Shown here: positions 38,901 through 50,900 of the stretch, in pieces
How the letters are laid out: each line of letters starts with the position of its first letter
How positions within the stretch are numbered: the stretch's first letter is position 1
DNA from: Dromaius novaehollandiae
Lineage: Eukaryota; Chordata; Aves; Casuariiformes; Dromaiidae
NCBI RefSeq assembly: GCF_036370855.1
Contig: NW_026991456.1
Span: 2,790,001-2,854,000, forward strand
Direction: 5' to 3'
DNA: 64,000 nucleotides
Notes under the pieces: model-generated
Database searches by the model: none
What the model was told of the DNA's origin: nothing
What the model saw: the letters and a program-made list of their open reading frames with translations, nothing else
Position numbers and translations under genes: made by a program

Positions 38901-41900
38901 TCCCCATGCATGTCCTCATGCGTGTCCCCATGCATGTTCCCATGACCTGCTTCCCCGTGCCTGTCCCCATGTGTGTCCCCATGCATTTCCCATGTGTGTC
39001 CCCATGTCCCTATGCATGTCCCCATGCATTTCCCTGTGACCCATGTCCCCATGTGTGTCCACATGGCCTGCATCCCCGTGCATGCCCTGTATGTGTCCCC
39101 ATGTCCCCCTGTGTGTGTCCCCATGCGTCTCCTCATGCATGCCCCATGTCCATCCCCATGTCCCCATGCATGCCCCATGTGTGTCCCCATGTCCCCATGC
39201 GTGTCCCATGTGTGTCCCTATGTGTGTCCCCGTGCATGTCCCATGCGTGTCCCTATGTGCCACATGCATGTCCCCATGCATGCCCCATGCATGTCCCATG
39301 TGTGTCCCCATGCATGTCCCATGTGTCCCCATGTGTGTCCCTGTGCATGTCCCCATGCATGTCCCCATGTCCCTGTGCATGTCCCCATGCATGTCTCATG
39401 TGTCCCCATGTCCCCGTGCATGTCCCATGTGTGTCCCCATGTGTGTCCCTGTGTGTCATGCACATCCCATGTGTGCCCCCATGTCCCCATGCATGCCCCG
39501 TGTGTGTCGCTGTGCCCCATGCGTGTCCCACGTGTCCCCATGTCCCCGCGTGTGTCCCCATCTGTGTCCCCGTGTCCCTGTGCATGTCCCCATGCGCCCC
39601 ATCTGTGTCCCCATCTGTGTCCCCATCTGTGTCCCCGTGCGTGTCCCCATGCGTGTCCCTGTGTGTGTCCCCGCGCGTGTCCCATTCGTGTCCCCCTGCC
39701 CCCCCCGTGTCCCCCCCGGTGCGGGCACGGGCGCAGGGCGGGTTCTGGGGGCGACGCTGGAGGCGGCGCTGGGCGCGGGGGCGGCGGGGGTGCTGCTGCG
39801 GGCGCCGCGGGGCTGCGGCGAGCAGACCCTGATGGTGCTGGCGCCCGCCGCCGCCGCCCTGCGCTACCTGGACCACAGCCGGGCCTGGGCCCGCCTGCCC
39901 CCGGGCTGCCGCCAGCGGGGCCTGCGCGCCCTGCAGCAGGGTGAGACACGGGTGCGGGGGGGTGCTTGGGGCCTGCGCGCCCTGCAGCAGGGTGAGACAC
40001 GGGTGCGGGGGGGTGCGGGGGGGTGCTTGGGGCCTGCGCGCCCTGCAGCAGGGTGAGACACGGGTGCGGGGGGGTGCGGGGGGGTGCTTGGGGCCTGCGC
40101 GCCCTGCAGCAGGGTGAGACACGGGTGCGGGGGGGTGCAGGGGGGTGCTTGGGGCCTGCGCGCCCTGCAGCAGGGTGAGACACGGGTGCGGGGGGGTGCG
40201 GGGGGGTGCTTGGGGCCTGCGCGCCCTGCAGCAGAGTGAGACACGGGTGCGGGGGGGTGCTTGGGGCCTGCGCGCCCTGCAGCAGAGTGAGACACGGGTG
40301 CGGGGGGGTGCGGGGGGGTGCTTGGGGCCTGCGCGCCCTGCAGCAGGGTGAGACACGGGTGCGGGGGGGGTGCGGGGGGGTGCTTGGGGCCTGCGCGCCC
40401 TGCAGCAGGGTGAGACACGGGTGCAGGGGGGTGCGGGGGGGTGCTTGGGGCCTGCGCGCCCTGCAGCAGGGTGAGACACGGGTGCGGGGGGGTGCGGGGG
40501 GGTGCTTGGGGCCTGCGCGCCCTGCAGCAGGGTGAGACACGGGTGCGGGGGGGTGCGGGGGGGTGCTTGGGGCCTGCGCGCCCTGCAGCAGGGTGAGACA
40601 CGGGTGCGGGGGGGGTGCGGGGGGGTGCTTGGGGCCTGCGCGCCCTGCAGCAGGGTGAGACACGGGTGCGGGGGGGTGCGGGGGGGTGCTTGGGGCCTGC
40701 GCGCCCTGCAGCAGGGTGAGACACGGGTGCGGGGGGGTGCGGGGGGGTGCTTGGGGCCTGCGCGCCCTGCAGCAGGGTGAGACACGGGTGCGGGGGGGTG
40801 CAGGGGGGTGCTTGGGGCCTGCGCGCCCTGCAGCAGGGTGAGACACGGGTGCGGGGGGGTGCTTGGGGCCTGCGCGCCCTGCAGCAGGGTGAGACACGGG
40901 TGCGGGGGGGTGCGGGGGGGTGCTTGGGGCCTGCGCGCCCTGCAGCAGGGTGAGACACGGGTGCGGGGGGGTGCGGGGGGGTGCTTGGGGCCTGCGCGCC
41001 CTGCAGCAGGGTGAGACACGGGTGCGGGGGGGTGCGGGGGGGTGCTTGGGGCCTGCGCGCCCTGCAGCAGGGTGAGACACGGGTGCGGGGGGGTGCTTGG
41101 GGCCTGCGCGCCCTGCAGCAGGGTGAGACACGGGTGCGGGGGGGTGCAGGGGGGTGCTTGGGGCCTGTGCGCCCTGCAGCAGGGTGAGACACAGGTGCGG
41201 GGGGGTGCGGGGGGGTGCTTGGGGCCTGCGCGCCCTGCAGCAGGGTGAGACGGGTGCGGGGGGGTGCAGGGGGGTGCTTGGGGCCTGCGCGCCCTGCAGC
41301 AGGGTGAGACACGGGTGCGGGGGGGTGCGGGGGGGTGCTTGGGGCCTGCGCGCCCTGCAGCAGGGTGAGACACGGGTGCAGGGGGGTGCGGGGGGGTGCA
41401 GGGGGGTGCTTGGGGCCTGCACGCCCTGCAGCAGGGTGAGCCGCGACGTGCAAAGCTCTGCACGGGGATGCGATGCTCTGCAGGGGCGTGCGATGCTGTG
41501 CAGGGGGGTGGAAGGGGTGTGCAATGCTGTGCAGGGGTGTGCAAGTGGCGTGCAATGCTCCGCAGGGGGGTACAATGCCCTGCAGGGGTGTGCAAGGGGC
41601 GTGCGATGCTCTGCAGGGCCGTGCAATGCTCTGCAAGAGGTGTGCGACACTTTTCAGGGGTGTGCAATGCCATGCACGGGCGTGCAACACTGCAGGGGAG
41701 TGCCATGCCCTGCGGGGGTGTGCGATGCTCTGCAAGGTTGTGCAATGCATTGCAAGCGTGCACAAGGGGTGTGCAATGCCCTGCAGGGTGGCAATGCCCT
41801 GCGGAGTGGCAATGTCCTGCAGGGGGGTGCAATGCTCTGTGGGGGGGGGTGCAAGGCCCCGCAGGGGTGTGCCAAGGTGTCCCCTGATCCCATTCCCCCC

Positions 41901-44900
41901 CCATCCATGTGTCCCCCCTTCCCCCCATCCATGTGTCCCCCCCCGTCCATGCATCCCCCATCTGCGTGTCCCCCGTCCCTCCCGTCTGTGTGTCCCGTGT
42001 CCCCCCGCCCGCCCCAGGCTACGAGCGCATCCAGAGCTTCCGCAAGGACGACGGCTCCTACGCGGGCTGGCGGCACCGGCCCAGCAGCACCTGGTGAGGG
42101 GACCGGGGGGACACGGGGGCACATGGGGCAACCTGGGGGACATGGAAGACATGGGACATAAGGGACATGGGAGGATATGAGGGACATGGGGGCCATGGAG
42201 GAACATGAGGGACATGGAGGACATGGAAGGATGGGGAGGAACATGAGGGACATGGAGGGATATGAGGGACATGGAGGAACATGGGGGATGTGGATGGGGG
42301 GGGACATGAGGAGACATCGGCGGACATGGGGGACCTGGAGGACATGGGGGACATTGGAGGAGATGGAAGACATGGATATGGGGATATGGAGGGACATGGG
42401 GGGATGTGGACAGAGGGGACATAAGGGGACATGGGGGACATGGGATGTGGACGGGAGGGACATGGGGGACATGAGGGACATGGAGGAACATGGAGAACAT
42501 AGAGGGCCATGGACGTGAGGGACATGGAGGACGGGGACATTGGGGGACATGGAGGGCCATGGAAGACATGGGGGGACATGGGGACATGGAGGGACACAGG
42601 GGGACATGGGGGATATGGGGGACATGGGGATATGGAGGGACATGGAGGAACACGGGGGACGTAGAGGGACATGGGGGGACACTGGGGACTTGGGGACAGC
42701 CACGGTGCCCCATCTCTGATGAGCTGCCCGTGTCCATGTCTGTGATGTCTCCGTGCTCGTCTTGGCCTTGGTGACCTGCTGGTGACGTGTCCGGGTTGGT
42801 GGTGTGTCCCTGTGGGTGGCCTGTGGTTGTGTGGTGGTGGTGGGTGCGTGGCATGTGGGTGCCCATGGGTGTGTCCGGGTGCCATGTGGGTGCCACGTGG
42901 GTGCATGTGGTTGCACGCGGGTGCCCTGTGGGTGCCGTGTGGTTGCATGCTGGTGCTGTGTGGGTGCCGTGTGGGTGCCCATGGGTGCTATGCGGTTGCT
43001 TGTTGGTGGTGGGTGCCATGTGGGTGCCCATGGGTGCATGCTGGTGCTGTGTGGGTACATGTGGGTGCTGTGTGCTTGCATGTGGGTGTGCGTGTGTGCC
43101 ACATGGGTGCTGTGTGGCTGCACACGGGTGCTGTGTGGGTGCATGTGGATGCACATGGGTGCCACATGGGTGCTGGGTGGGTGCATGTGCGTGCCCTGGG
43201 GGTGCCATGTGGTTGCATGTGGCTGCATATGGGTGCCGTGTGGGTGGGTGCGGGTGCCTATGGGTGCCCATGGGTGCCATGCGGGGGCCCGGCAGGCTGT
43301 CGGCGCTGGTGCTGCGGGTGCTGTCGGGGCTGCGGCGCTGGCAGCAGGTGGACGAGGCCGGGCTGCGGGCCACCACCCGCTGGCTGCTGCGCCAGCAGGG
43401 CCCCTCGGGCGCCTTCCGCGATCCCCAGCCCATCATCCACCGGCGCATGCAGGTGGGTGCCCCCTCCCAGCCCCCCCCGGCACCCTGACCCCCCTGCAAG
43501 GCCCTTGTGCAACTGCCCCCCGTGCAAAAGCCGTGTGCAACGTCCCTGTGCACCCTCCCCGCAACATCCCCTGTGCAACATCCCTGTGCAGCCCCCCCGT
43601 GCAACATCCCCCTGCAACCCCCCTGTGGAAGACCCTTGTGCCACATCCCCATGCAACTCCCCCAGGCAAGATGTGCGTGCGACATCCCTGTGCAACATCC
43701 CCGTGCAACATCCGTGTGCAAAACCTCCATGCAAAATCCCTGTGCAACGTCCCGTGCAAGACGCTTGTGTAACATGCCTGGGCAAAACTCACATGCAACA
43801 TCCCCGTGCAAACCCCCTGTGCAACATCCCCGTGCAATGGCCTTTTGCAAAAACCCTGTGCGACATCCCTGTGCAAACCCCCTGTGCAAAACCCCTGTGC
43901 AACATCCCCGTGCAATAGCACTGTGCTACATACCTGTGCAGGGCCCTTGTGCAACATCCCTGTGCAAACCCCCCATGCAACTTCCCCGTGCAAACCCCCC
44001 ATGCAACATCCATGTGCAAGGGCCTTGTGCAAACAGCCTGTGCAAAACCCCCATGCGGCATCCCCGTGCAAAACCCTTGTGCAACATCCCTGTGCAAAAC
44101 CTCCATGCAACAGCCCTGTGCAACATGCCCATGCAAGGTCTTTGTGCAACATCTCCATGCAACCCCCGCCATGCAACACCCCTGCGCGAGGCCATACAGA
44201 CCTCCCCCCGTGCCTGAGCCATGTGCAAGCCACATGCACGTGACCGCGCATGCGAGGTGCGTGTGCGAGCGTGCGTGTGCCGCAGGGCGGCATGGCGGGC
44301 GCAGAGGCGGCCGTGGCGCTCACGGCCTTCGTGGCCGTGGCCCTGCACCAGGCCCGCGACGTGCACGGCCCTGAGCACACCGAGCAACAGCAGCTTCTGG
44401 TGCGTGTTCCCTCCCCCCCATGTCACCCTGTGTCACCTCCTGTCACCCCATGTCCCTCTGTGTCCTTCTCTCTCCCCCTGTGCAGCCCTGTGTGGACACA
44501 TGTCCCATGTCTGCGTCCGTGTGCTGTGTCTATGTCCCCATCTTCCGTGTCCATGTCCCTTGTCCATGTACACGTCCAAGTCCATGTCCCTGTCTCATGT
44601 CCATGTCCCTTGTCCCATGTCCATGTCACGTCTCATGTCCATGTCCCATGTCTGTGTCCCATATCCATGTCCCGTGTCCATGTCTCCACGTCTCGTGTCC
44701 ATGTCCCATATCCCTGTCCCCATCCCATAACCCATGTCCTATGTCCATGTCCCATGTTCAAGTCTATGTCCCATGTCCATAACCCATGTCCTTATCCCAT
44801 GTCCATTTCCCGTATCCCATGACCCACGTCTGTATCTCATGTCCATGTCCGTGTCCTCATCTCCCATGTATATGTCCCCTATCCCATAACCCTTGTCCTA

Positions 44901-47900
44901 TGCCCAAGTCCACATCCCACGTCCCATGTCCACGTCCTGTGTCCATTTCCCATATCACATGGCTCATGTCTATGTCCCATCTTCCGTGTCCATGTCCCCT
45001 ATCCCATAACCTATGTCCTATGTCCATGTCCCGTGACCCACATCCATGTCCCATGTCCATATCTCCCATGTCCCTTATCCCATAAGCCATGTCTTATGTC
45101 CATGTCCCATGTCCCAGTCCACATCCCACTTCCCATGTCCATGTCTCATGTCCATTTCCCATATCTCATGACCCACTTCCATGTTCCATGTCCCATCTCC
45201 CATGTCCGTGTCCCATGTCCATTTCCCATATCTCATGACCCATGTCCATGTCCTGTGTCTATATCCCATGTCCATGTCCCATATCCCATGGCCGTGGCCA
45301 CGTCCCGTGTCTCCCATCCCATGGCCACGTCTGGTGACCGTGCCCACACCCGTGTCCATGGAGCAGGACGCGGCGCTAGCGCGGGCCGCAGGCTTCCTGC
45401 GGGGCCGCATGGAGATGGCAGGGCCCTTCGCGGCTGCCATCGGCACTTACGCCCTGGCCCTCAGCGACACCCCGGGGTCCCCCGAGCCCCTGCTGCGGCT
45501 CGCGCGGAGCGCCCACAGTGAGCCGGACGCCTGGGTCCCTTGCCGGGGGAGGGGTGGGACACAGGGACGCCCAGATGCCTGGGTCCCGTCGCACCCAGGC
45601 ACGTGGGTCCCTGGGGAGGGGGCACCTGGATGCCTGGGTCCCTGCCATGGCGGTGGGGGATGCCTGGGTCCCTGGGGGGTGGCAAGTGCCCCAGACAGCC
45701 GGGTCCCCCCATGGGTTGGTGGCTTCCTGAACACCTGGGATCCTGGAGGTCAGTGGGTGCCATGGACACCTGGGTCCCTGGGGGTTGAGGGGTTCCCCAG
45801 ACACCTGGGTCCTCCACGGGTTGGTTGCTTCCTGGACACTTGGGGCCCTGGAGGTCAGTGGGTGCCCCGGACACCTGGGTCCCTGGGGTGGTAGGGGACA
45901 CCTGGACGCATGGGTCCCTGGGGGTTGGTGGGTGCCCTGGATGCCTGGGTCCTCCATGGGTTGGTTGCTTCCTGGACACCTGGGTCCCTGGGGAGTTGGT
46001 GGCTTCTCAGACACCTGGATCCCTCGGGTTTCGTGGGTGCCATGGACACCTGGGTCCCTAGGGGTTGGTGGCTTCCTAGACACCTGGGGGCCCCATGGGT
46101 GGGTGGCTTCTCAGCCACTTAGGTCCCTGGGGTAGTGGGGTGTACCCGGACACCTGGGCCCGTGGGGGGACGTGCAAGGCTCCACGGCCCCCTCCCGGAT
46201 GCCTGGGTCCTGCAGACGGCTCGGCGCAGTTCTGGCCGGCCGGCGGGGCGGCCGAGACGGTGGAGGCCACGGGCTATGGGCTGCTGGCGCTGCTGCGGCT
46301 CAACGACGTGGCTGGGGCCCTGCGGGCAGCCCGGTGGCTCCGTGAGCAGAGCAACTACGGCGGTGGCTTCCACTCCACCCAGGTGCCTGGACGCCTGGGC
46401 CCCTTGGATGCCTGGGCCCCCGGGGTCTTGGGCAACCCGGACATCTGGGTCCCTTGGACACCTGGGTCCCTTGAATGCCTGGGACCTTCAGGCGCCTGGG
46501 ACCCCGGGGTGGAGGGTGACCTGGACTCCTGGGTCCCTCAGACACCTGGGACCCCGGGGTGGTGGGTGACCTGGACACCTGGGTCCCTTGGACACCTGAG
46601 TCCTTTGGATGCCTGGGACCTTCAGACACCTGGGACCCCAGGGTGGGGGGCGTCCCAGACACCTGGGTCTTTAGGGTGACGGGGTGCCTCGATGCATGAG
46701 TCTCTCAAACACGAGGGTCACCAGGATGGTGGGGTGCCTGGACACCTTGGTCCCCTTGGTTGGACATGTGGGTCCCTGAGGTTGGTGGGGTGCCTTGGCC
46801 CACCTGGACGCCTGGGTCCTGCAGGACACAGTGGTGGCACTGGAGGCGCTGAGCGAGCTGTGGCTGCACTCGCCGCAGCTGGAGGAGCTCGGCCTTGATG
46901 TCACCTTCGCGTGGCCACGTGGCCCTGGGAGACACAGTGCGGCCGGGAGGACGCAGGTGACACTGCGGAAGGGGCTGGAGCACGTCGAGAGGAAGCTGGA
47001 GGTGGGACGGGGACGAGAGGACATGGGGGGATATAGAGGGGCATGGGGGGACATGGATGGATGTGGAAGGACATGGGGGACACGGGGGATCATGGAGGGA
47101 CATGGGGGACATGGAGGGACATGGGTCATGGGAGGACATGGAGGGTCATAGGGGGACATGGGGGGACACCGGGCTCCCCAGGCAGGTCTTTGGGTCCCTC
47201 AGTCCCTGTTGTCCTCCCCATGTCCCCCCATGTCCCCAGGTGCCCCTGGGCAGCCCTGTGACGGTGCAGGTGAAGGGTGAAGGCCAGGGGACCCTCACCG
47301 TGAGTGACCGCCCGGACACCTGTGTCCCTTGGGGGTGGGGCAAGCCCGGACACCTGGGACCCCCCCTTCCAGCCACCAGGGTCCCTCCTGGATGCCTGGG
47401 TCCTTCCTGGACACATGGTCCCTCCCCAGACACCTGAGTCCTTCCCGGACGCCTGGGCCCTTCCCGGACTCCTGGGTCCCTCTCGGACACCTTGGTCCTT
47501 CCCGGACACATGGTCCCTCCCTGGACGCCTGGCCCCTTCCCAGAGGCCCGAGTCCTTCCTGGACACATGGTCCCTCCCCGGATGCCTGGGCACTTCCCGG
47601 ATGCCTGGGCCCCCTCTCCCAGATGCCTGGGTTCTTCCCAGGCACATGGTCTCTCCCCGGATGCCTGGCCCCTTCCCGGACTCCTGAGTCCTTCCTGGAC
47701 ACATGGTCCCTCCCCGGATGCCTGGGCCCCCTCTCCTGGATGCCTGGGTCCTTCCCAGACACATGGTCTCTCCCTGGATGCCTGGGCCCTTCCTGGACTC
47801 CTGGGTCCTTCCCGGACATATGGTTGCTCCCTGGATGCCTGGGCCCTTCCCGGATGCCTGGGCCTCCTCTCCCGGACGCCTGGGCCCTGCCCGGATGCCT

Positions 47901-50900
47901 GGGCCCACAGGTGCAGCGGCAGTACCGGGTGATGTCTCCTGCCAATGGGACCTGCGGGGAGCTGGGCCTCGAGGTCTCCCTCAGTGGCCCAATCAACTAT
48001 GAGCGTGAGGCCCTGTCCAATCCAGCCCCGCCTGTCACCGCCGGGCCCCACCCCCTTACGATGGCAGGCGGGGCCTGGGCATCCCCCCCTCCCCCACTCA
48101 AAGGGCCCCTCCCCCGGCAGAGGAGGACTACGAGGACTACGAGGACTACGAGGAGGGGGCAGGACCGGGAGAAGGGGCGGGGCTGGAGGAGGGGGTGGAG
48201 CCCCGGCGGCGGCGGCAGGCTCTGGCCTCCCCAGAGCTGCGGAGCCGCCAGGCGGCCATGCACGTCTGCATCTGGTGAGGGGGCGGGGCTTCCTGCCCGC
48301 CCCACCCCCGGAGGGCAGGACTTCCTGCTGTGCCTTTATTTAGGGGGGGCAGGGCTTCCAGTAGTCCCACGGTTTGTGGGTGGGACTTCCTGTATCACTC
48401 CAGAGCAGGGTTGGGATTTCCTGCCTTCATGGATATTGTGGGTGGGACGTCCCGTTTATGCCATGGGGTGGGACTTCCTGTTTTCCTGGGTTTTGTGGGT
48501 GGGACTTCCTGTTTAGCCCCATAATGGGGGTGGGACTTCCTGTTTCCCTGGGTTTTGTGGGTGGGACTTCCTGTTTAGCCCCATAATGGGGGTGGGACTT
48601 CCTGTTTCCCTGGGTTTTGTGGGTGGGACTTCCTGTCTATCCCCATTTTTGTGGGTGGGACTTCCTGTCAACCCCCATAAATGGGTCAGGGCTTCCTGTT
48701 TTTCCAGGGTTTTGGGATGGGACTTCCTGCTTTTCCCCATAATGGGGGTGTGGCTTCCTGTTTTCCCAGATTTTGTGGGCAGGACTTCTTGTCTATCCTC
48801 ATCACGGGGTGGGACTTCTTGTTTCTCCCTCTTTTGTGGGTGGGACTTCCTGTTTTATCCCCATCATGGGGGTGGGACTTCCTGTTTATCCCCATTATGG
48901 GGGTGGGACTTCCCATTTCCTCCTGGAAGTGGGGGGCGAGGGGTGCAGGACTTCCCACCCCCCCTGCCCCGGCTGACGGGGTCCGGGCCGTGGGGGGCGG
49001 CAGGCGGCAGGCGGGGACACCGCTCGCTGGCATGGCTGTGGCCGAGGTCGCTCTGCTCAGCGGCTTCCGGCCCCACCGCGACGACCTGGACAAGGTGGGG
49101 GGCGCTGGGGGGTGGGCGACGTGGGGCCCCATGGGGGGACCTGGACCCACAACCTGCCCCACGCAGCTGCGGGACGTGGTGGACCGCTACATCAGCCACT
49201 ACGAGCTGGACGGGGGGCAGCTGGTGCTCTACTTTGACGAGGTGGGGGGCGCGGGTGCAGTGGGGGGGACATGGGGTGGGGGTGCTGTGGGGACAATGTG
49301 CTGTGGGGCAATTTGGGGGGCAGTTGGGGGGGGATATGGCAGGGGATTTGAGGTCGCCCAATGGGGGGCAGGGTGGGTTGAGGGGGAAAGGATTGGGCTG
49401 GATGCTCACTTGGTGGCTGCAGAGACCCCCGTGTCCTCCATGTCCCTCCATGACTCCCACGTCCCTCCATGTCCCCCATGTCCCTTGTGTCTCCGTGTCC
49501 CCTATGTTCTTTATGTTCTCCATGTCCCTATCTCTCCATGTTCTTCATGACTCCCAGGTCCCTCCATGTCTCTTCATGTCCTTTATGACCTTCTATGTCT
49601 CTCATGTCCCCCAGGTTCCCCCATGATCTCCATTTCCCTCCATGTCCCTCCATGTCCCCCCATGTTCCTCATGTCCCCCCATGTCCCCCCCATCCCCAGG
49701 TGCCACCCCAGCGGGACTGTGTGACCTTTGGGGTGACGCAGGAGGTGGCCGTGGGGCTGCTGCAGCCAGCGGCCGCTACCATCTTCGACTACTACGAGCC
49801 AGGTGGGCGGGGCCTCACCTGTGGGCGAGGCCCAGGGGGAGGGGTCGGATGGGGGCAGGGCCTAAAAGCGGGTGGGGCCGATTCAAGGCCTGGGGTGTAG
49901 CAGGGGGCTGCGGGTGCCGGGGGCGTGTCTTGGTGAGGCCCTGACCCCGCCCCCTCATGTGGCTCCGCCCCCCCCAGAGCGCCGCTGCACCGTCTTCTAC
50001 AGCGCCCCCCGGCGGAGCAGCTTCGTGGCGACGCTCTGCTCCCCCGGCGTCTGCGAGTGCGCCGAAGGTGGGGCCTCGGCATCCGGGGCGGCCCCCCGCA
50101 GAGCCCCCTCTGCCTCCCCCCCCAAGGGACCCAGGGGTTCCCCTGCCTCACTCCACATCCTGGGGGAGCCGGGAGGGGTCGGGCCCTGCTGTCCGCAGAC
50201 AGGCCCAGGCGTCCGAGGCACCCAGGCGTCTGGGTGCCCCCTTCCCCAGGACCCAGGTGTCCAGGAGGGACCCAGGCGTCCAGGGAAGGACCCCAGCATG
50301 GGAGGTACCCAGGTGTCCGGGGAGGGACCCAGGCATCCAGGGAGGGACCCCAGCATGGGAGGGACCCCGGCATCCGAGAGGCCCATGTGTCTGGGCACCC
50401 TCTCCCCGGGGAACCCTGGCATCCAAGGGGCCCAGGCGTCCGAGGGACCCAGGCATCCAGAAAAGGGCCCCAGTGTGGGAGGGACCCGGGCAGCCAGGGA
50501 GGGACCCCGGTGTCCAAGGGGCCGAGGTGTCCGAGGGGCCCAGATATCCAAGGGGCCTAGGCCTCCGACAGACCCAGGCGCCCAGGAACGGGCCCAGGCG
50601 TCTGAGGGGCCCAGGCGTCCGAGAGGCCCAGGCGTCCGAGGGACCCAGGCGTCCGGGCCCCGCAGGCGCCTGCCCCCGGGCCCAGCGGCCATTGGCCAAG
50701 GAGCTGACGGCGGCCAAACGCCTTCACTTCGCCTGTAACAGCCCCCGCGTGGACTACGGTACCCTCGCCCTGCCCCACGGCCGGCCCTGCCACACAGCAG
50801 CCCCACAGCTGCCCTGTGGTAGTCTCCTGCCCCATGGTGGCCCTATGGTGACCCCTGGCCCCCAGCTGTCCCGTGGCTGCCCCATGGCACCCCTGCCCCA

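Noticed and set aside
39921-41442. CRISPR-like regular spacing of repeats
   Set aside because: The spacers are the same G-rich sequence in each unit, not unique; the genome is eukaryotic.
39864-43889. 1,341-codon open frame on the - strand
   Set aside because: It is the antisense of C4 exons 24-26 and their repeat introns. The protein is a tandem of the intron 24 array with no domain, and real exons lie on the + strand.
49004-49012. Alternative exon 34 acceptor at the second GCAG (exon from 49011)
   Set aside because: It would shift the frame; the first site keeps the [12 protein letters not shown] frame seen in C4.
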